This document shows positions 1 to 7,290 of a DNA stretch of 64,000 bases, in pieces. Within the stretch, counting starts at the first letter, position 1. Every line of letters starts with the position of its first letter. Made by a program: the position numbers and the translations under genes. The notes below the pieces were generated by a model. That model was not told the DNA's origin and ran no database searches. It was given only the letters and a program-made list of their open reading frames with translations. The DNA lies in the NCBI GenBank assembly GCA_033762195.1, contig JANRLV010000116.1:1-64000 (forward strand). The letters are read 5' to 3'. The stretch is from SpSt-398 sp033762195. Lineage in GTDB: Bacteria > Bacteroidota > Bacteroidia > Chitinophagales > Chitinophagaceae.

Positions 1-804
1 CCGGGCCAGTTTACGGTCCATAATAGCCCCATCTTTGTCTGTTACCTGATCAAACTGGTCGATCACACGCAAGTCGTAATTCTCGGCGACAAAGTCCTCC
101 ACAAAACCATCGGAGAAATAGGGGTGTACCTCTTTCATGTCGGCGACTCCTGTCCGGAAATATTTGGTAAGCAAGGATCCAAAAACGTCAATGGCCCAAA
201 CCTGGATGTTTGGATTTTTCTCTTTCAGGAATTGAGCAGTTCCGGTAACAGTACCACCGGTACCGGCCGTCACCACCAGGTGGGTGATCTTTCCATCGGT
301 CTGTTCCCAGATCTCCGGGCCTGTACTTTCATAATGGGCCAAACGGTTGGCCAGGTTATCATATTGATTGCAGAAGAAAGAATTGGGTATCACCTGGTTC
401 AGGCGGCGGGCGACTGAATAATAGCTCTGCGGGTCTTCCGGTTCCACGTTGGTAGGACAAACAATCACTTCGGCACCTACTGCTTTGAGAATATCCACTT
501 TTTCCTTGGACTGCTTATCTGTGGTGGCGAAAATGCACTTATAGCCTTTGACCACGGCAGCCAGGGCGAGACCCATACCGGTATTTCCCGAGGTACATTC
601 GATGATGGTGCCGCAGGGTTTGAGTTTTCCTTCCTTTTCTGCCACTTCTACCATCTTCAGCGCCATCCGGTCTTTGATGGAATTACCCGGATTAAAATAA
701 TCCACCTTGGCCGCCACCAGACAGGGGAGGTCACGGGTGATCTTATTCAAACGGATCAAGGGGGTATTGCCAATCGTTTCGAGAATGTTGTTCTTAATAT
801 TCAT
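1..804 (-). CDS. cbs: Cystathionine beta-synthase-like PLP enzyme, 3' end outside the window
   Basis: The reading frame starts at an ATG at 804 and is open to the window edge; 268 codons are visible. This is a fold-type II PLP enzyme of the CysK/CBS family, which replaces the beta-substituent of serine with homocysteine (CBS) or sulfide (cysteine synthase). The Schiff-base lysine is K44 in NSIKDR, the substrate loop TSGNTG is at 71-76, and the phosphate-binding loop GTGGT is at 181-185. The stretch with QYDNLANRLAHYEST near residue 150 resembles CBS more than CysK. Whether C-terminal CBS regulatory domains follow cannot be seen. It lies downstream of the sigma/anti-sigma operon on the same strand but is separated from it by a terminator. 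The family is certain; the exact substrate is inferred. Confidence 0.85.
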   Translation of the reverse strand, partial: MNIKNNILETIGNTPLIRLNKITRDLPCLVAAKVDYFNPGNSIKDRMALKMVEVAEKEGKLKPCGTIIECTSGNTGMGLALAAVVKGYKCIFATTDKQSKEKVDILKAVGAEVIVCPTNVEPEDPQSYYSVARRLNQVIPNSFFCNQYDNLANRLAHYESTGPEIWEQTDGKITHLVVTAGTGGTVTGTAQFLKEKNPNIQVWAIDVFGSLLTKYFRTGVADMKEVHPYFSDGFVEDFVAENYDLRVIDQFDQVTDKDGAIMDRKLAR

Positions 805-841
805 GGGTGCATCGTTGGGTAGCAGCAAAGGTAGGGAATAC

Positions 842-876
842 AAAAAAAAGGCCCTTCCTGTGAACAGAAAGGGCCT
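842..876 (-). terminator. Rho-independent terminator after the sigma/anti-sigma operon
   Basis: Arms at 849-860 and 865-876 form a 12-bp stem with one mismatch and a 4-nt loop. Read on the minus strand the stem is followed by a run of eight T (842-849). It lies 22 bp past the anti-sigma stop codon. Confidence 0.85.
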
Positions 877-897
877 ACCGGACTTAATGCCTTAGCA

Positions 898-1407
898 TTA
901 AGCTTCTTTATGTTTTTTGTTTCGTTGATTGGCCAGGTAGCGGTCGAGGAGCATTAGTCCGAGGATCGCGTTTGCCATCATAAATACGTTGACAAAAGTG
1001 TTATTGAAAATCTTACTCAGGTCAACCTTATCCATGTTCACAGAGAGGTTCGAATTTCCTGAGTCTGTCCAGTCGATCTGGGCAATGGCATAGATCGTAA
1101 AAGCTACGATCAGGGTGATAAAAAAGGCCGCGATCCCCCAGATGATCTTTTTGTTAATGTACTTACCTGCTGCCGGAGCGATCTGGTACCTGGCGATCTC
1201 CTCCATTACGTTTTTCGTAAATCGCATGGAGGGCTCCTCAATTTCTACGGATTTGATCCATTGCTGGGTTTCCAGCAATTCCTGGTACTTCTCTTTCCAT
1301 TCCTGCTGGGAGGCGATAAGTTGCTCGATCTGGCTTTTTTCGGCCGGAGATGAGATCCCATCAATGTATTCCCAGAGTTGCTGTTCCATGATTTCCTTCG
1401 GTTCCAT
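898..1407 (-). CDS. Probable anti-sigma factor (two-TM membrane protein)
   Basis: This 169-residue protein is encoded 17 bp downstream of an ECF sigma factor on the same strand. The N-terminal ~80 residues are charged and helical, with a short LWEYIDGISSPAEK segment like the N-terminus of Bacteroidota anti-sigma proteins. Hydrophobic segments at about 88-110 and 138-155 should anchor it in the inner membrane. No zinc-binding HxxxC motif is seen, so it is not a classical ZAS protein. By position it should bind the sigma factor and hold it inactive until an envelope signal arrives. The role rests on gene order and domain layout rather than a diagnostic motif. Confidence 0.7.
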   Translation of the reverse strand: MEPKEIMEQQLWEYIDGISSPAEKSQIEQLIASQQEWKEKYQELLETQQWIKSVEIEEPSMRFTKNVMEEIARYQIAPAAGKYINKKIIWGIAAFFITLIVAFTIYAIAQIDWTDSGNSNLSVNMDKVDLSKIFNNTFVNVFMMANAILGLMLLDRYLANQRNKKHKEA

Positions 1408-1424
1408 ACACGCTATATTTATAA

Positions 1425-2006
1425 TTAGTGAAGGTCACTTATTTCTTGTGCAAAATGCATTTCCATTTTCTCTTTTAGCCGTTGTCGGGCCCGGTGAAGC
1501 CTCACTTTGACCGTATTGGGCTCCAGTCCCATGATCTGTCCGATTTCTTCCAAACTTTGTTCTGCCTTGTAGAACAAGGTGATCACTTCCGCATCATCGG
1601 GACTCAACATCTTGATGGCCCGGGTCACCATATCCAGTTTCGATTTATGCTCTACCTGATTAGCGCTAAAACCAGAGTCAATATTGTCTGCCCGTTCAAA
1701 TACATGTTCATTATCGAGTGAGTGAATCTCCAGTTTCTTCTTTCTCAGGTGGGTGATACAGGTGGTGTTGACGATGGTGTACAGCCAGGTGCTGAACTTG
1801 GAAGCCCTCCGAAAATCAGCCAGGTTTCGGTAGGCCTTTATAAATATATCCTGCGCTATTTCCTCCGCTTCCTCCCGACTCTTGATAAAACGCAGCACCA
1901 GTGTAAAGACATAGCCTTTATACTGCTCCACCAGGTCGCCAAAAGCGGCCTGATCTCCCTGCAGCACCCTGCTAATGAGCTCATTATCATTAAGTCCGGC
2001 GGTCAT
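1425..2006 (-). CDS. ECF-family RNA polymerase sigma factor
   Basis: A 193-residue sigma-70 family protein of the ECF class. Region 2 spans about 25-90, including the core-binding and -10-reading helix around EEAEEIAQDIFIKAY and STWLYTIVNTTCITHLRK. Region 4 spans about 128-180, with the helix-turn-helix SLEEIGQIMGLEPNTVKVRL that reads the -35 element. It is the first gene of a two-gene operon with the anti-sigma factor, and a DUF6249 membrane protein is transcribed divergently from the shared 143-bp spacer. That spacer is a likely self-regulated promoter region, though no operator is obvious. Family assignment is firm; the regulon is unknown. Confidence 0.93.
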   Translation of the reverse strand: MTAGLNDNELISRVLQGDQAAFGDLVEQYKGYVFTLVLRFIKSREEAEEIAQDIFIKAYRNLADFRRASKFSTWLYTIVNTTCITHLRKKKLEIHSLDNEHVFERADNIDSGFSANQVEHKSKLDMVTRAIKMLSPDDAEVITLFYKAEQSLEEIGQIMGLEPNTVKVRLHRARQRLKEKMEMHFAQEISDLH

Positions 2007-2149
2007 CTGTTAGTTTAGACGCAGTTTAGGGTGGATGGGTTACATTTTAGTGAAATCTATAATTTCTAAAAAAAGCTGTAACCTCCGATCTTCACCCGTA
2101 GTCATATTCCCAAAAGCAACACAATTTATTAAATTCAAAACTTACAATT

Positions 2150-2509
2150 ATGCATGGCGCTGAAATGTTGATCCCCATCCTGATTCCTCTGGGAGCATTT
2201 GCAATGGTGTTTGGGATCGTCTATCTGAAAAGCCGCGAGAATATGGCAATGATCGAGAAGGGATTGAATCCCAAAGAGTTCGCTAACCGTCCCGCTCCGT
2301 ATCGCAACCTCAAAAATGGTTTGCTTTTCCTGGGTGCCGGTGTTGGCCTCCTGATTGCCTATCTGCTGGATACATATACATTGCCTTACGAAGTTGAACC
2401 CGCCGGATTATACTTCGCTCTGATCGCCATCGGTGGTGGCGCCGGACTGGTCGCTTCCTATCGGATCGAGAAGAAAGAGTTGTTGGATAAAGGGGGGCGT
2501 GAGTCGTGA
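2150..2509 (+). CDS. DUF6249 small membrane protein
   Basis: A 119-residue protein with three hydrophobic segments (about 6-26, 56-74 and 85-104) and a conserved loop MAMIEKGLNPKEFA between the first two. This is the layout of DUF6249 proteins, which in Bacteroidota are often found beside ECF sigma/anti-sigma pairs, as here. Biochemical function is unknown. The stop codon lies in the loop of a hairpin shared with the convergent protease gene. I infer a role in the same envelope-signalling unit only from position. Confidence 0.75.
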   Translation: MHGAEMLIPILIPLGAFAMVFGIVYLKSRENMAMIEKGLNPKEFANRPAPYRNLKNGLLFLGAGVGLLIAYLLDTYTLPYEVEPAGLYFALIAIGGGAGLVASYRIEKKELLDKGGRES

Positions 2510-2519
2510 AACTCACGCC
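2496..2519. terminator. Convergent hairpin between DUF6249 gene and S41 protease
   Basis: A perfect 9-bp inverted repeat (2496-2504 and 2511-2519) with a 6-nt loop spans the DUF6249 stop codon and ends one base before the S41 stop codon on the other strand. It lacks a long T tract, so it may slow polymerase from both sides rather than act as a classic terminator. Confidence 0.5.
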
Positions 2520-4103
2520 TCACTTCATCGCCGCCTGCACCACCGGATCCGTCCCGTTTATCACTTCATAGAATCCGGTATTTCTCCACTTGTATCGGGC
2601 CAGGCTGGCCGTAAAGCGTTTGAGTACGGCTTCTTTATCATGTGCACTCGCCTTATTCAGATCAAGTGTATCCTTTGCGGCCTCCATGACAAGGTCTTTC
2701 CAAAGTTGATTCGGTGTTTTGAAACCTTTCCGAAATGCTTCGGGAGAAGCAAACTGATCGATCTGTTGGCGGTTCTGCATATAGTAGTTGTAAACAAAAC
2801 TGCTAAACTGTATATCATAGAGAAAGTCCGCCACATTCCCGGCAATATGACTGGTATCAATGGCTACAAAAAGATCAGGCATGATACCCCCGCCACCATA
2901 TACCGGTCTTTTCTTTACAATCGTTTTGTATGTTTTGCCATTGGCGATTTTGTTACTGTCCGCATTGAGCATTTCCCCATTGCTGTACCGTTCCCAAATT
3001 TCCTCAATGTATTCTTTACGTCCATTTTCATAGGGCCGCTGAATGCTCCGTCCTGCCGGGGTATAATACCGGGCGATGGTGAGGCGAAGAGCAGAGCCAT
3101 CACTCAGGGGAAATTGTTCCTGTACCAATCCTTTTCCAAAGGAACGGCGACCAATGATCTTCGCCCGGTCCCAATCTTGTAAGGCACCTGCCACTACTTC
3201 ACTCGCACTCGCCGACATTTCATTGATCAGGATGACAAGTTCTCCGGTTTCAAATAATCCATTGCGACGGCATTTATAATCCCGGCGTTTGGAATGTGTT
3301 CCTTCTGTGTAAACGATCAGTTTTTCGCCATCCAGGAATTCATCCACAATATTGACCGCCTGGTCCAGCAATCCACCACCGTTATCCCGTAGGTCAAAAA
3401 CCAGTTTTTTGAGCCCCTTCTTCTGTAAAGCCTCCAGTGACTGCATGAACTCCCGATAGGAGGATTCGGAGAATTTGTTGAGTTTGATATAGCCAACAGA
3501 ATCGGCCAGTAAATAGGCGGCGTCTACTGCCGGGACAGGTATTCTTCCCCGGGTAATAGTCATCTCTTGTTTACTGGAGCCACGTAATACCTGTACCTTA
3601 ACCGAAGTGCCCCCTTCGCCCCTGACCATTTTGCGTACCTGGTCGCCCTGCATATTTTTTCCGGCCACGACGGTACTATCGATCCGGAGTATCCGGTCAC
3701 CCACCTGCAGTCCAGCTTTGTCGCTGGGTCCACCAGGCAGGACATAAAGTACATGGATGGTATCAAAAAATATATTGAACTCGATTCCTATACCCTCAAA
3801 ATTTCCGGCAATATCCTCATTTACCTGTTGCAGACTGCTGGAGGGGATATAAACCGAGTGGGGGTCCAGGTGGTTGATCATTTCCTGGATGGCATCGTAT
3901 TGCATGGAGTCGGTACGTACCGTATCCACATAATTCGTTTTTACCACATCCATGATCTCCTGCAGGGAGGATCGTTTGTCCCGTTTCAGAAACCCACTCA
4001 CAGAGGGGGTGGTTTCGCGGAGGCGAAAGCCAAAATACATTCCCCCTATCAGAACCACGGCAAACAGGAGGGGTAGCCACACCTGTAATTTTTTATTCCT
4101 CAT
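2520..4103 (-). CDS. S41 family C-terminal processing peptidase with PDZ domain
   Basis: A 527-residue periplasmic protease of the CtpA/Prc family, which cleaves substrates near their C-terminus. A signal anchor lies at about 8-26. A helical N-terminal domain is followed by a PDZ domain at about 95-175 with GIGIEF and GGPSDKAGLQVGDRIL. The peptidase core holds LVFDLRDNGGGLLDQAV. The catalytic dyad is read as Ser299 in SASASE and Lys324 in FGKGLVQ, 25 residues apart as in E. coli Prc. Length is normal for Bacteroidota. It is transcribed away from the sugar kinase gene and appears to be a single-gene unit. Confidence 0.93.
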   Translation of the reverse strand: MRNKKLQVWLPLLFAVVLIGGMYFGFRLRETTPSVSGFLKRDKRSSLQEIMDVVKTNYVDTVRTDSMQYDAIQEMINHLDPHSVYIPSSSLQQVNEDIAGNFEGIGIEFNIFFDTIHVLYVLPGGPSDKAGLQVGDRILRIDSTVVAGKNMQGDQVRKMVRGEGGTSVKVQVLRGSSKQEMTITRGRIPVPAVDAAYLLADSVGYIKLNKFSESSYREFMQSLEALQKKGLKKLVFDLRDNGGGLLDQAVNIVDEFLDGEKLIVYTEGTHSKRRDYKCRRNGLFETGELVILINEMSASASEVVAGALQDWDRAKIIGRRSFGKGLVQEQFPLSDGSALRLTIARYYTPAGRSIQRPYENGRKEYIEEIWERYSNGEMLNADSNKIANGKTYKTIVKKRPVYGGGGIMPDLFVAIDTSHIAGNVADFLYDIQFSSFVYNYYMQNRQQIDQFASPEAFRKGFKTPNQLWKDLVMEAAKDTLDLNKASAHDKEAVLKRFTASLARYKWRNTGFYEVINGTDPVVQAAMK

Positions 4104-4203
4104 CGTCTTTCCTTTCTTTGTAAATTGTTTGCAAAATAACTGATTTGAGCCGAACCCTGGTCAACTCCCCAGTCCTTAAAACAACACAATAATTGCGAAG
4201 TTC

Positions 4204-5049
4204 ATGCCAGAGACGATAAAATTGGTCGCTGACAGTGGTGCAACCAAGACGGAATGGTGCCTGCTGGAGGGAAAGAAGAAGCGAACGATCATTACCCAGG
4301 GCATTAGCCCTTATTTCCTGTCGCCACAAGAGATAGAAAATGTATTGTTAAAAGAATTAGTACCCAAGCTAAAGAAGCAACAACCGGATGATATCTATTA
4401 TTATGGCACCGGGTTGGCCAACCCCGATAATGTTCGTCTCATAAAAAAGGTACTGCGTAAGGTCTTTCCAGGTGCCAAAGCCCATGCCGACCATGATATG
4501 ATGGCTGCCGCCAGGGCACTTTGTGGCGATGAAAAAGGAGTGGCCTGCATATTAGGTACCGGCTCTAATTCCTGTTTTTTTGATGGAAAGAAAATGGTCC
4601 GCAACCGCCCGGGACTTGGCTATGTGTTGGGCGATGAAGGCAGTGGTGCCTACCTGGGGAAAAAAGTGGTGCAATACTATCTCTACGAAACCTTTGATGA
4701 AGAGCTTACCTATCGGTTCAATATCAAGTATGCCACCAACCGGATGGAAATACTGGATCATGTTTACAAAAAACCATTCCCCAATCGGTATTTGGCGGGT
4801 TTTGCCGTTTTTCTGGCTGAAAACAGGGGGCATTATATGGTGGAAAATATCATTGAAGACGGATTGAATGATTTCTTTTATGCCCACCTGAATAAATATC
4901 CTGAAATCTGGCGTTACCCGGTGCATTTTGTAGGTGGAGTGGCCTATGGATTTAAGGATGTTTTGACAGAACTTTGTCGTACGTATGAATTTGAACTGGG
5001 GAAAATAATGAAGAACCCCATGGAAGGACTTATTGATTACTACAGATAA
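4204..5049 (+). CDS. BadF/BadG-type amino-sugar kinase (GlcNAc or MurNAc kinase)
   Basis: A 281-residue ASKHA-fold kinase of the BadF/BadG/BcrA/BcrD ATPase family. The N-terminal phosphate loop is DSGATKTEW from residue 10, a probable catalytic Asp lies in the HADHDMMAAA segment near 97, and the second phosphate loop is ILGTGSNS near 115. It is the first gene of an operon with murQ. The MurQ substrate is MurNAc-6-phosphate, so the kinase next to it plausibly phosphorylates MurNAc and/or GlcNAc, as the BadF-type MurK of Clostridium acetobutylicum does. It could equally be a plain N-acetylglucosamine kinase; the sequence alone cannot decide. Despite the family name, a role in benzoyl-CoA metabolism is not supported. 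Confidence 0.8.
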   Translation: MPETIKLVADSGATKTEWCLLEGKKKRTIITQGISPYFLSPQEIENVLLKELVPKLKKQQPDDIYYYGTGLANPDNVRLIKKVLRKVFPGAKAHADHDMMAAARALCGDEKGVACILGTGSNSCFFDGKKMVRNRPGLGYVLGDEGSGAYLGKKVVQYYLYETFDEELTYRFNIKYATNRMEILDHVYKKPFPNRYLAGFAVFLAENRGHYMVENIIEDGLNDFFYAHLNKYPEIWRYPVHFVGGVAYGFKDVLTELCRTYEFELGKIMKNPMEGLIDYYR

Positions 5050-5059
5050 CAGATCGGTT

Positions 5060-5872
5060 ATGTCTTTTGAAAAGATCACGGAGCAACCAAGCCCTTATCG
5101 TCACCTGGAAAAGATGTCGGTAGGGGAGATACTTACAAATATCAACCAGGAGGATCAAACCGTTCCGGCTGCAGTAGCCAGGGTCATTCCCGCTATTGAA
5201 AAACTGGTGGAAGCGGCGGCCGATCGAATGTTGGCAGGAGGCAGGTTATTTTATGTAGGGGCGGGAACTTCGGGTCGCCTCGGGGTAGTGGATGCTTCTG
5301 AATGTCCGCCTACCTATGGGGTGCCTTATGGACTGGTGATCGCGGTGATCGCCGGGGGTGAAAAGGCCATTACGATGGCTGTAGAATTTGCCGAAGACAG
5401 CCGCGAAGAAGGTTGGAATGACCTGCTCAGCCATGCGGTGAATGAAAAGGATTTTGTAATCGGGATCGCGGCCAGTGGAACCACCCCTTATGTGATCGGG
5501 GCCCTCGAAGAATGCAGGAAAAGAGGGATACTGACAGGTTGCATCACCAACAACCCCGGATCACCACTCGAAGCCACAGCCGATTTTCCAGTCGTGGTGG
5601 AAGTTGGACCTGAATTTGTTACCGGAAGTACAAGGATGAAAAGCGGTACCTCCCAAAAACTGGTCCTGAATATGATCTCTACCACCATCATGATCCAACT
5701 CGGCAGGGTAGAAGATAATAAGATGGTCAACATGCAATTGAGCAATGAAAAATTGGTGGACTGGGGAACAAAAATGGTGATGGAACGTTTGCAATTGAAA
5801 GATTACGAACAAGCGAAGGAATTGCTGCTAAAACACGGCAGCGTCCGAAAAGCGGTGGAAAGTTATGCATGA
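5060..5872 (+). CDS. murQ: N-acetylmuramic acid 6-phosphate etherase
   Basis: MurQ cleaves the lactyl ether of MurNAc-6-phosphate to give GlcNAc-6-phosphate and D-lactate in the cytoplasm. The ATG at 5060 is chosen because it gives the usual MurQ N-terminus (ITEQPSPYRHLEKMSV); an in-frame TTG at 5033 would overlap the kinase gene. The 270-residue SIS-fold protein carries GAGTSGRLGVVDASECPPT, with the catalytic Glu of DASE, then AASGTTPYVIGAL, NNPGSPL and GSTRMKSGT. Length is somewhat short of the ~300 typical for the family, mostly at the C-terminus. It begins 10 bp after the kinase stop and overlaps the next gene by 8 bp, so the three genes are probably translated as a unit. Confidence 0.95.
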   Translation: MSFEKITEQPSPYRHLEKMSVGEILTNINQEDQTVPAAVARVIPAIEKLVEAAADRMLAGGRLFYVGAGTSGRLGVVDASECPPTYGVPYGLVIAVIAGGEKAITMAVEFAEDSREEGWNDLLSHAVNEKDFVIGIAASGTTPYVIGALEECRKRGILTGCITNNPGSPLEATADFPVVVEVGPEFVTGSTRMKSGTSQKLVLNMISTTIMIQLGRVEDNKMVNMQLSNEKLVDWGTKMVMERLQLKDYEQAKELLLKHGSVRKAVESYA

Positions 5873-6434
5873 TATTGAACCATTCTACAATTGGCGACAC
5901 ATTTATACCAGCGAAGAAGATGATCGCTCGCCCTTTTATGGACGCTTGTATTCAGAGTTTGAATTCTCCCAAACTGTTTACAATTACTACATACATCCAC
6001 AATGGGATGAGTTTGGCAGCCGCACACTTTATCTTAAAGTGTTGATAGCCGACTACACCGAACAGTATGCTGTGATCGAATTGATCGGGGAGTGGAATGA
6101 TGCCATTGAAAATGATATCATGACCCTTAAACGGGATGTGATTGATGCCTTTAATGACCAGGGTATCCGAAAATTTATCCTGGTAACAGAGAATGTGCTC
6201 AATTTTCATTCTGGCGACCCGGACTATTACCAGGAATGGTGGGAGGAATCAGCCGACCAACAGGGTTGGGTGGCCGTACTCAATATGCCCGAGGCTACCC
6301 AATACGATTTTCGAAAAGCCCGCCTCGACCGGTTTGTGGAAATGATGGAGATACCGGACTGGCGTGTCTACAAACCTTTTCATCTCTTCCGCAAGATAGA
6401 CGGGGAACTTCGTTCAAGGTTATCCCTTTCCTAA
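5865..6434 (+). CDS. Conserved protein of unknown function, translationally coupled to murQ
   Basis: A 189-residue soluble protein with no signal peptide or membrane segment. Its start ATG lies inside the last codons of murQ (8-bp overlap), which suggests translational coupling. It is rich in aromatic residues (PFYNWRHIYTS, QTVYNYYIHPQWDEFG) and acidic residues. The central part (TLYLKVLIADYTEQYAVIELIG) looks like alternating beta strands, followed by a helix and an ILVTENVLNFH strand, a possible alpha/beta fold. I do not recognise the family. A role connected to amino-sugar recycling is inferred only from operon position. Confidence 0.8.
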   Translation: MHDIEPFYNWRHIYTSEEDDRSPFYGRLYSEFEFSQTVYNYYIHPQWDEFGSRTLYLKVLIADYTEQYAVIELIGEWNDAIENDIMTLKRDVIDAFNDQGIRKFILVTENVLNFHSGDPDYYQEWWEESADQQGWVAVLNMPEATQYDFRKARLDRFVEMMEIPDWRVYKPFHLFRKIDGELRSRLSLS

Positions 6435-6479
6435 GTCTTCTTTTTTTCATATTTCTTAACAATATTGAGCCTCGGTCGT

Positions 6480-6487
6480 TATTTTTG
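6480..6487 (+). promoter_or_regulatory. Candidate -7 element of the sdhCAB promoter
   Basis: TATTTTTG matches the Bacteroidota -7 consensus TAnnTTTG and lies 38 bp before the sdhC start codon. No good -33 TTTG is seen at the expected distance, so confidence is low. Confidence 0.4.
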
Positions 6488-6525
6488 CAGCCGAATCTAA
6501 GTTCCTACCTCAATTTATCTGGATT

Positions 6526-7245
6526 ATGAACTGGTCTGTAATATTTACCTCCTCGATTGGCAAGAAGATAGTGATGGCTGTAACGGGACTCTTCCTCATT
6601 ACATTTTTAGTGGTCCACGCCGGTATCAATGCCTGCATTTTTAAGGATGTGGTGGATCCCACGGATGATGGGGATATGTTCAACCGAGCCGCCGATTACA
6701 TGGGCAAAACGGTTGTTATCCGTCTGATGGAAGTGGTGCTGATCGCCGGTTTTCTTGTTCATATTTTTCAGGGTTTTGCCTTGGAGAGATCGAACAGAAG
6801 CAAACGCAAACAAGGATATGCTGTTAACCTCGGTAACCGGGGCAGTAAATGGTATAGCCGTTCCATGGGACTGCTGGGCACCATTCTTTTCCTGTTCCTG
6901 TTATTGCATTGGTGGCATTTCTGGATCCCCTCACGGTTTACACATGCGGGACTGGAATTGCCGGTCACCTTGTCCAATGGCAGGGTATCGCATGATATGT
7001 TTACCCTGATGCAGGTAACCTTCTCCGAATGGTGGGTGGTGATTGTATATGTACTGGCTTGTATTTCGCTGGCCTATCACCTGCTGCATGGTTTCCAGAG
7101 TGCCTTTCGCACGCTGGGTGTATCAAACTCCAGGTATATGGGGTTGATCCGTGCCGCCGGGGTGGGCTATTCCATCCTCATTTCATTGGTCTTTGCCCTG
7201 ATGCCCATCAGTATGAAACTGGGCTGGGTAGGAAAGGCCCTTTGA
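6526..7245 (+). CDS. sdhC: Succinate dehydrogenase/fumarate reductase cytochrome b subunit
   Basis: The 239-residue membrane anchor of a type-B succinate:quinone oxidoreductase, a single large subunit with about five transmembrane helices (near 15-35, 65-88, 110-132, 165-190 and 210-232). Histidines inside helices (VVHAGIN, LVHIFQG, LLHWWHF, AYHLLHG) are the expected ligands of two b hemes that pass electrons from SdhB to menaquinone. It is the first gene of sdhCAB, 45 bp before sdhA. The C-A-B gene order and single anchor subunit match Bacteroidota and Campylobacterota enzymes rather than the four-subunit proteobacterial type. Confidence 0.93.
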   Translation: MNWSVIFTSSIGKKIVMAVTGLFLITFLVVHAGINACIFKDVVDPTDDGDMFNRAADYMGKTVVIRLMEVVLIAGFLVHIFQGFALERSNRSKRKQGYAVNLGNRGSKWYSRSMGLLGTILFLFLLLHWWHFWIPSRFTHAGLELPVTLSNGRVSHDMFTLMQVTFSEWWVVIVYVLACISLAYHLLHGFQSAFRTLGVSNSRYMGLIRAAGVGYSILISLVFALMPISMKLGWVGKAL

Positions 7246-7290
7246 TCCTGAATCCAAAATCATCACATAGTCAAATCTTCAAACCGGATT

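Noticed and set aside
2433..3182. Long plus-strand frame opposite the S41 protease gene
   Set aside because: It lies entirely antisense to strong protease motifs and has no signal, domain or start context of its own.
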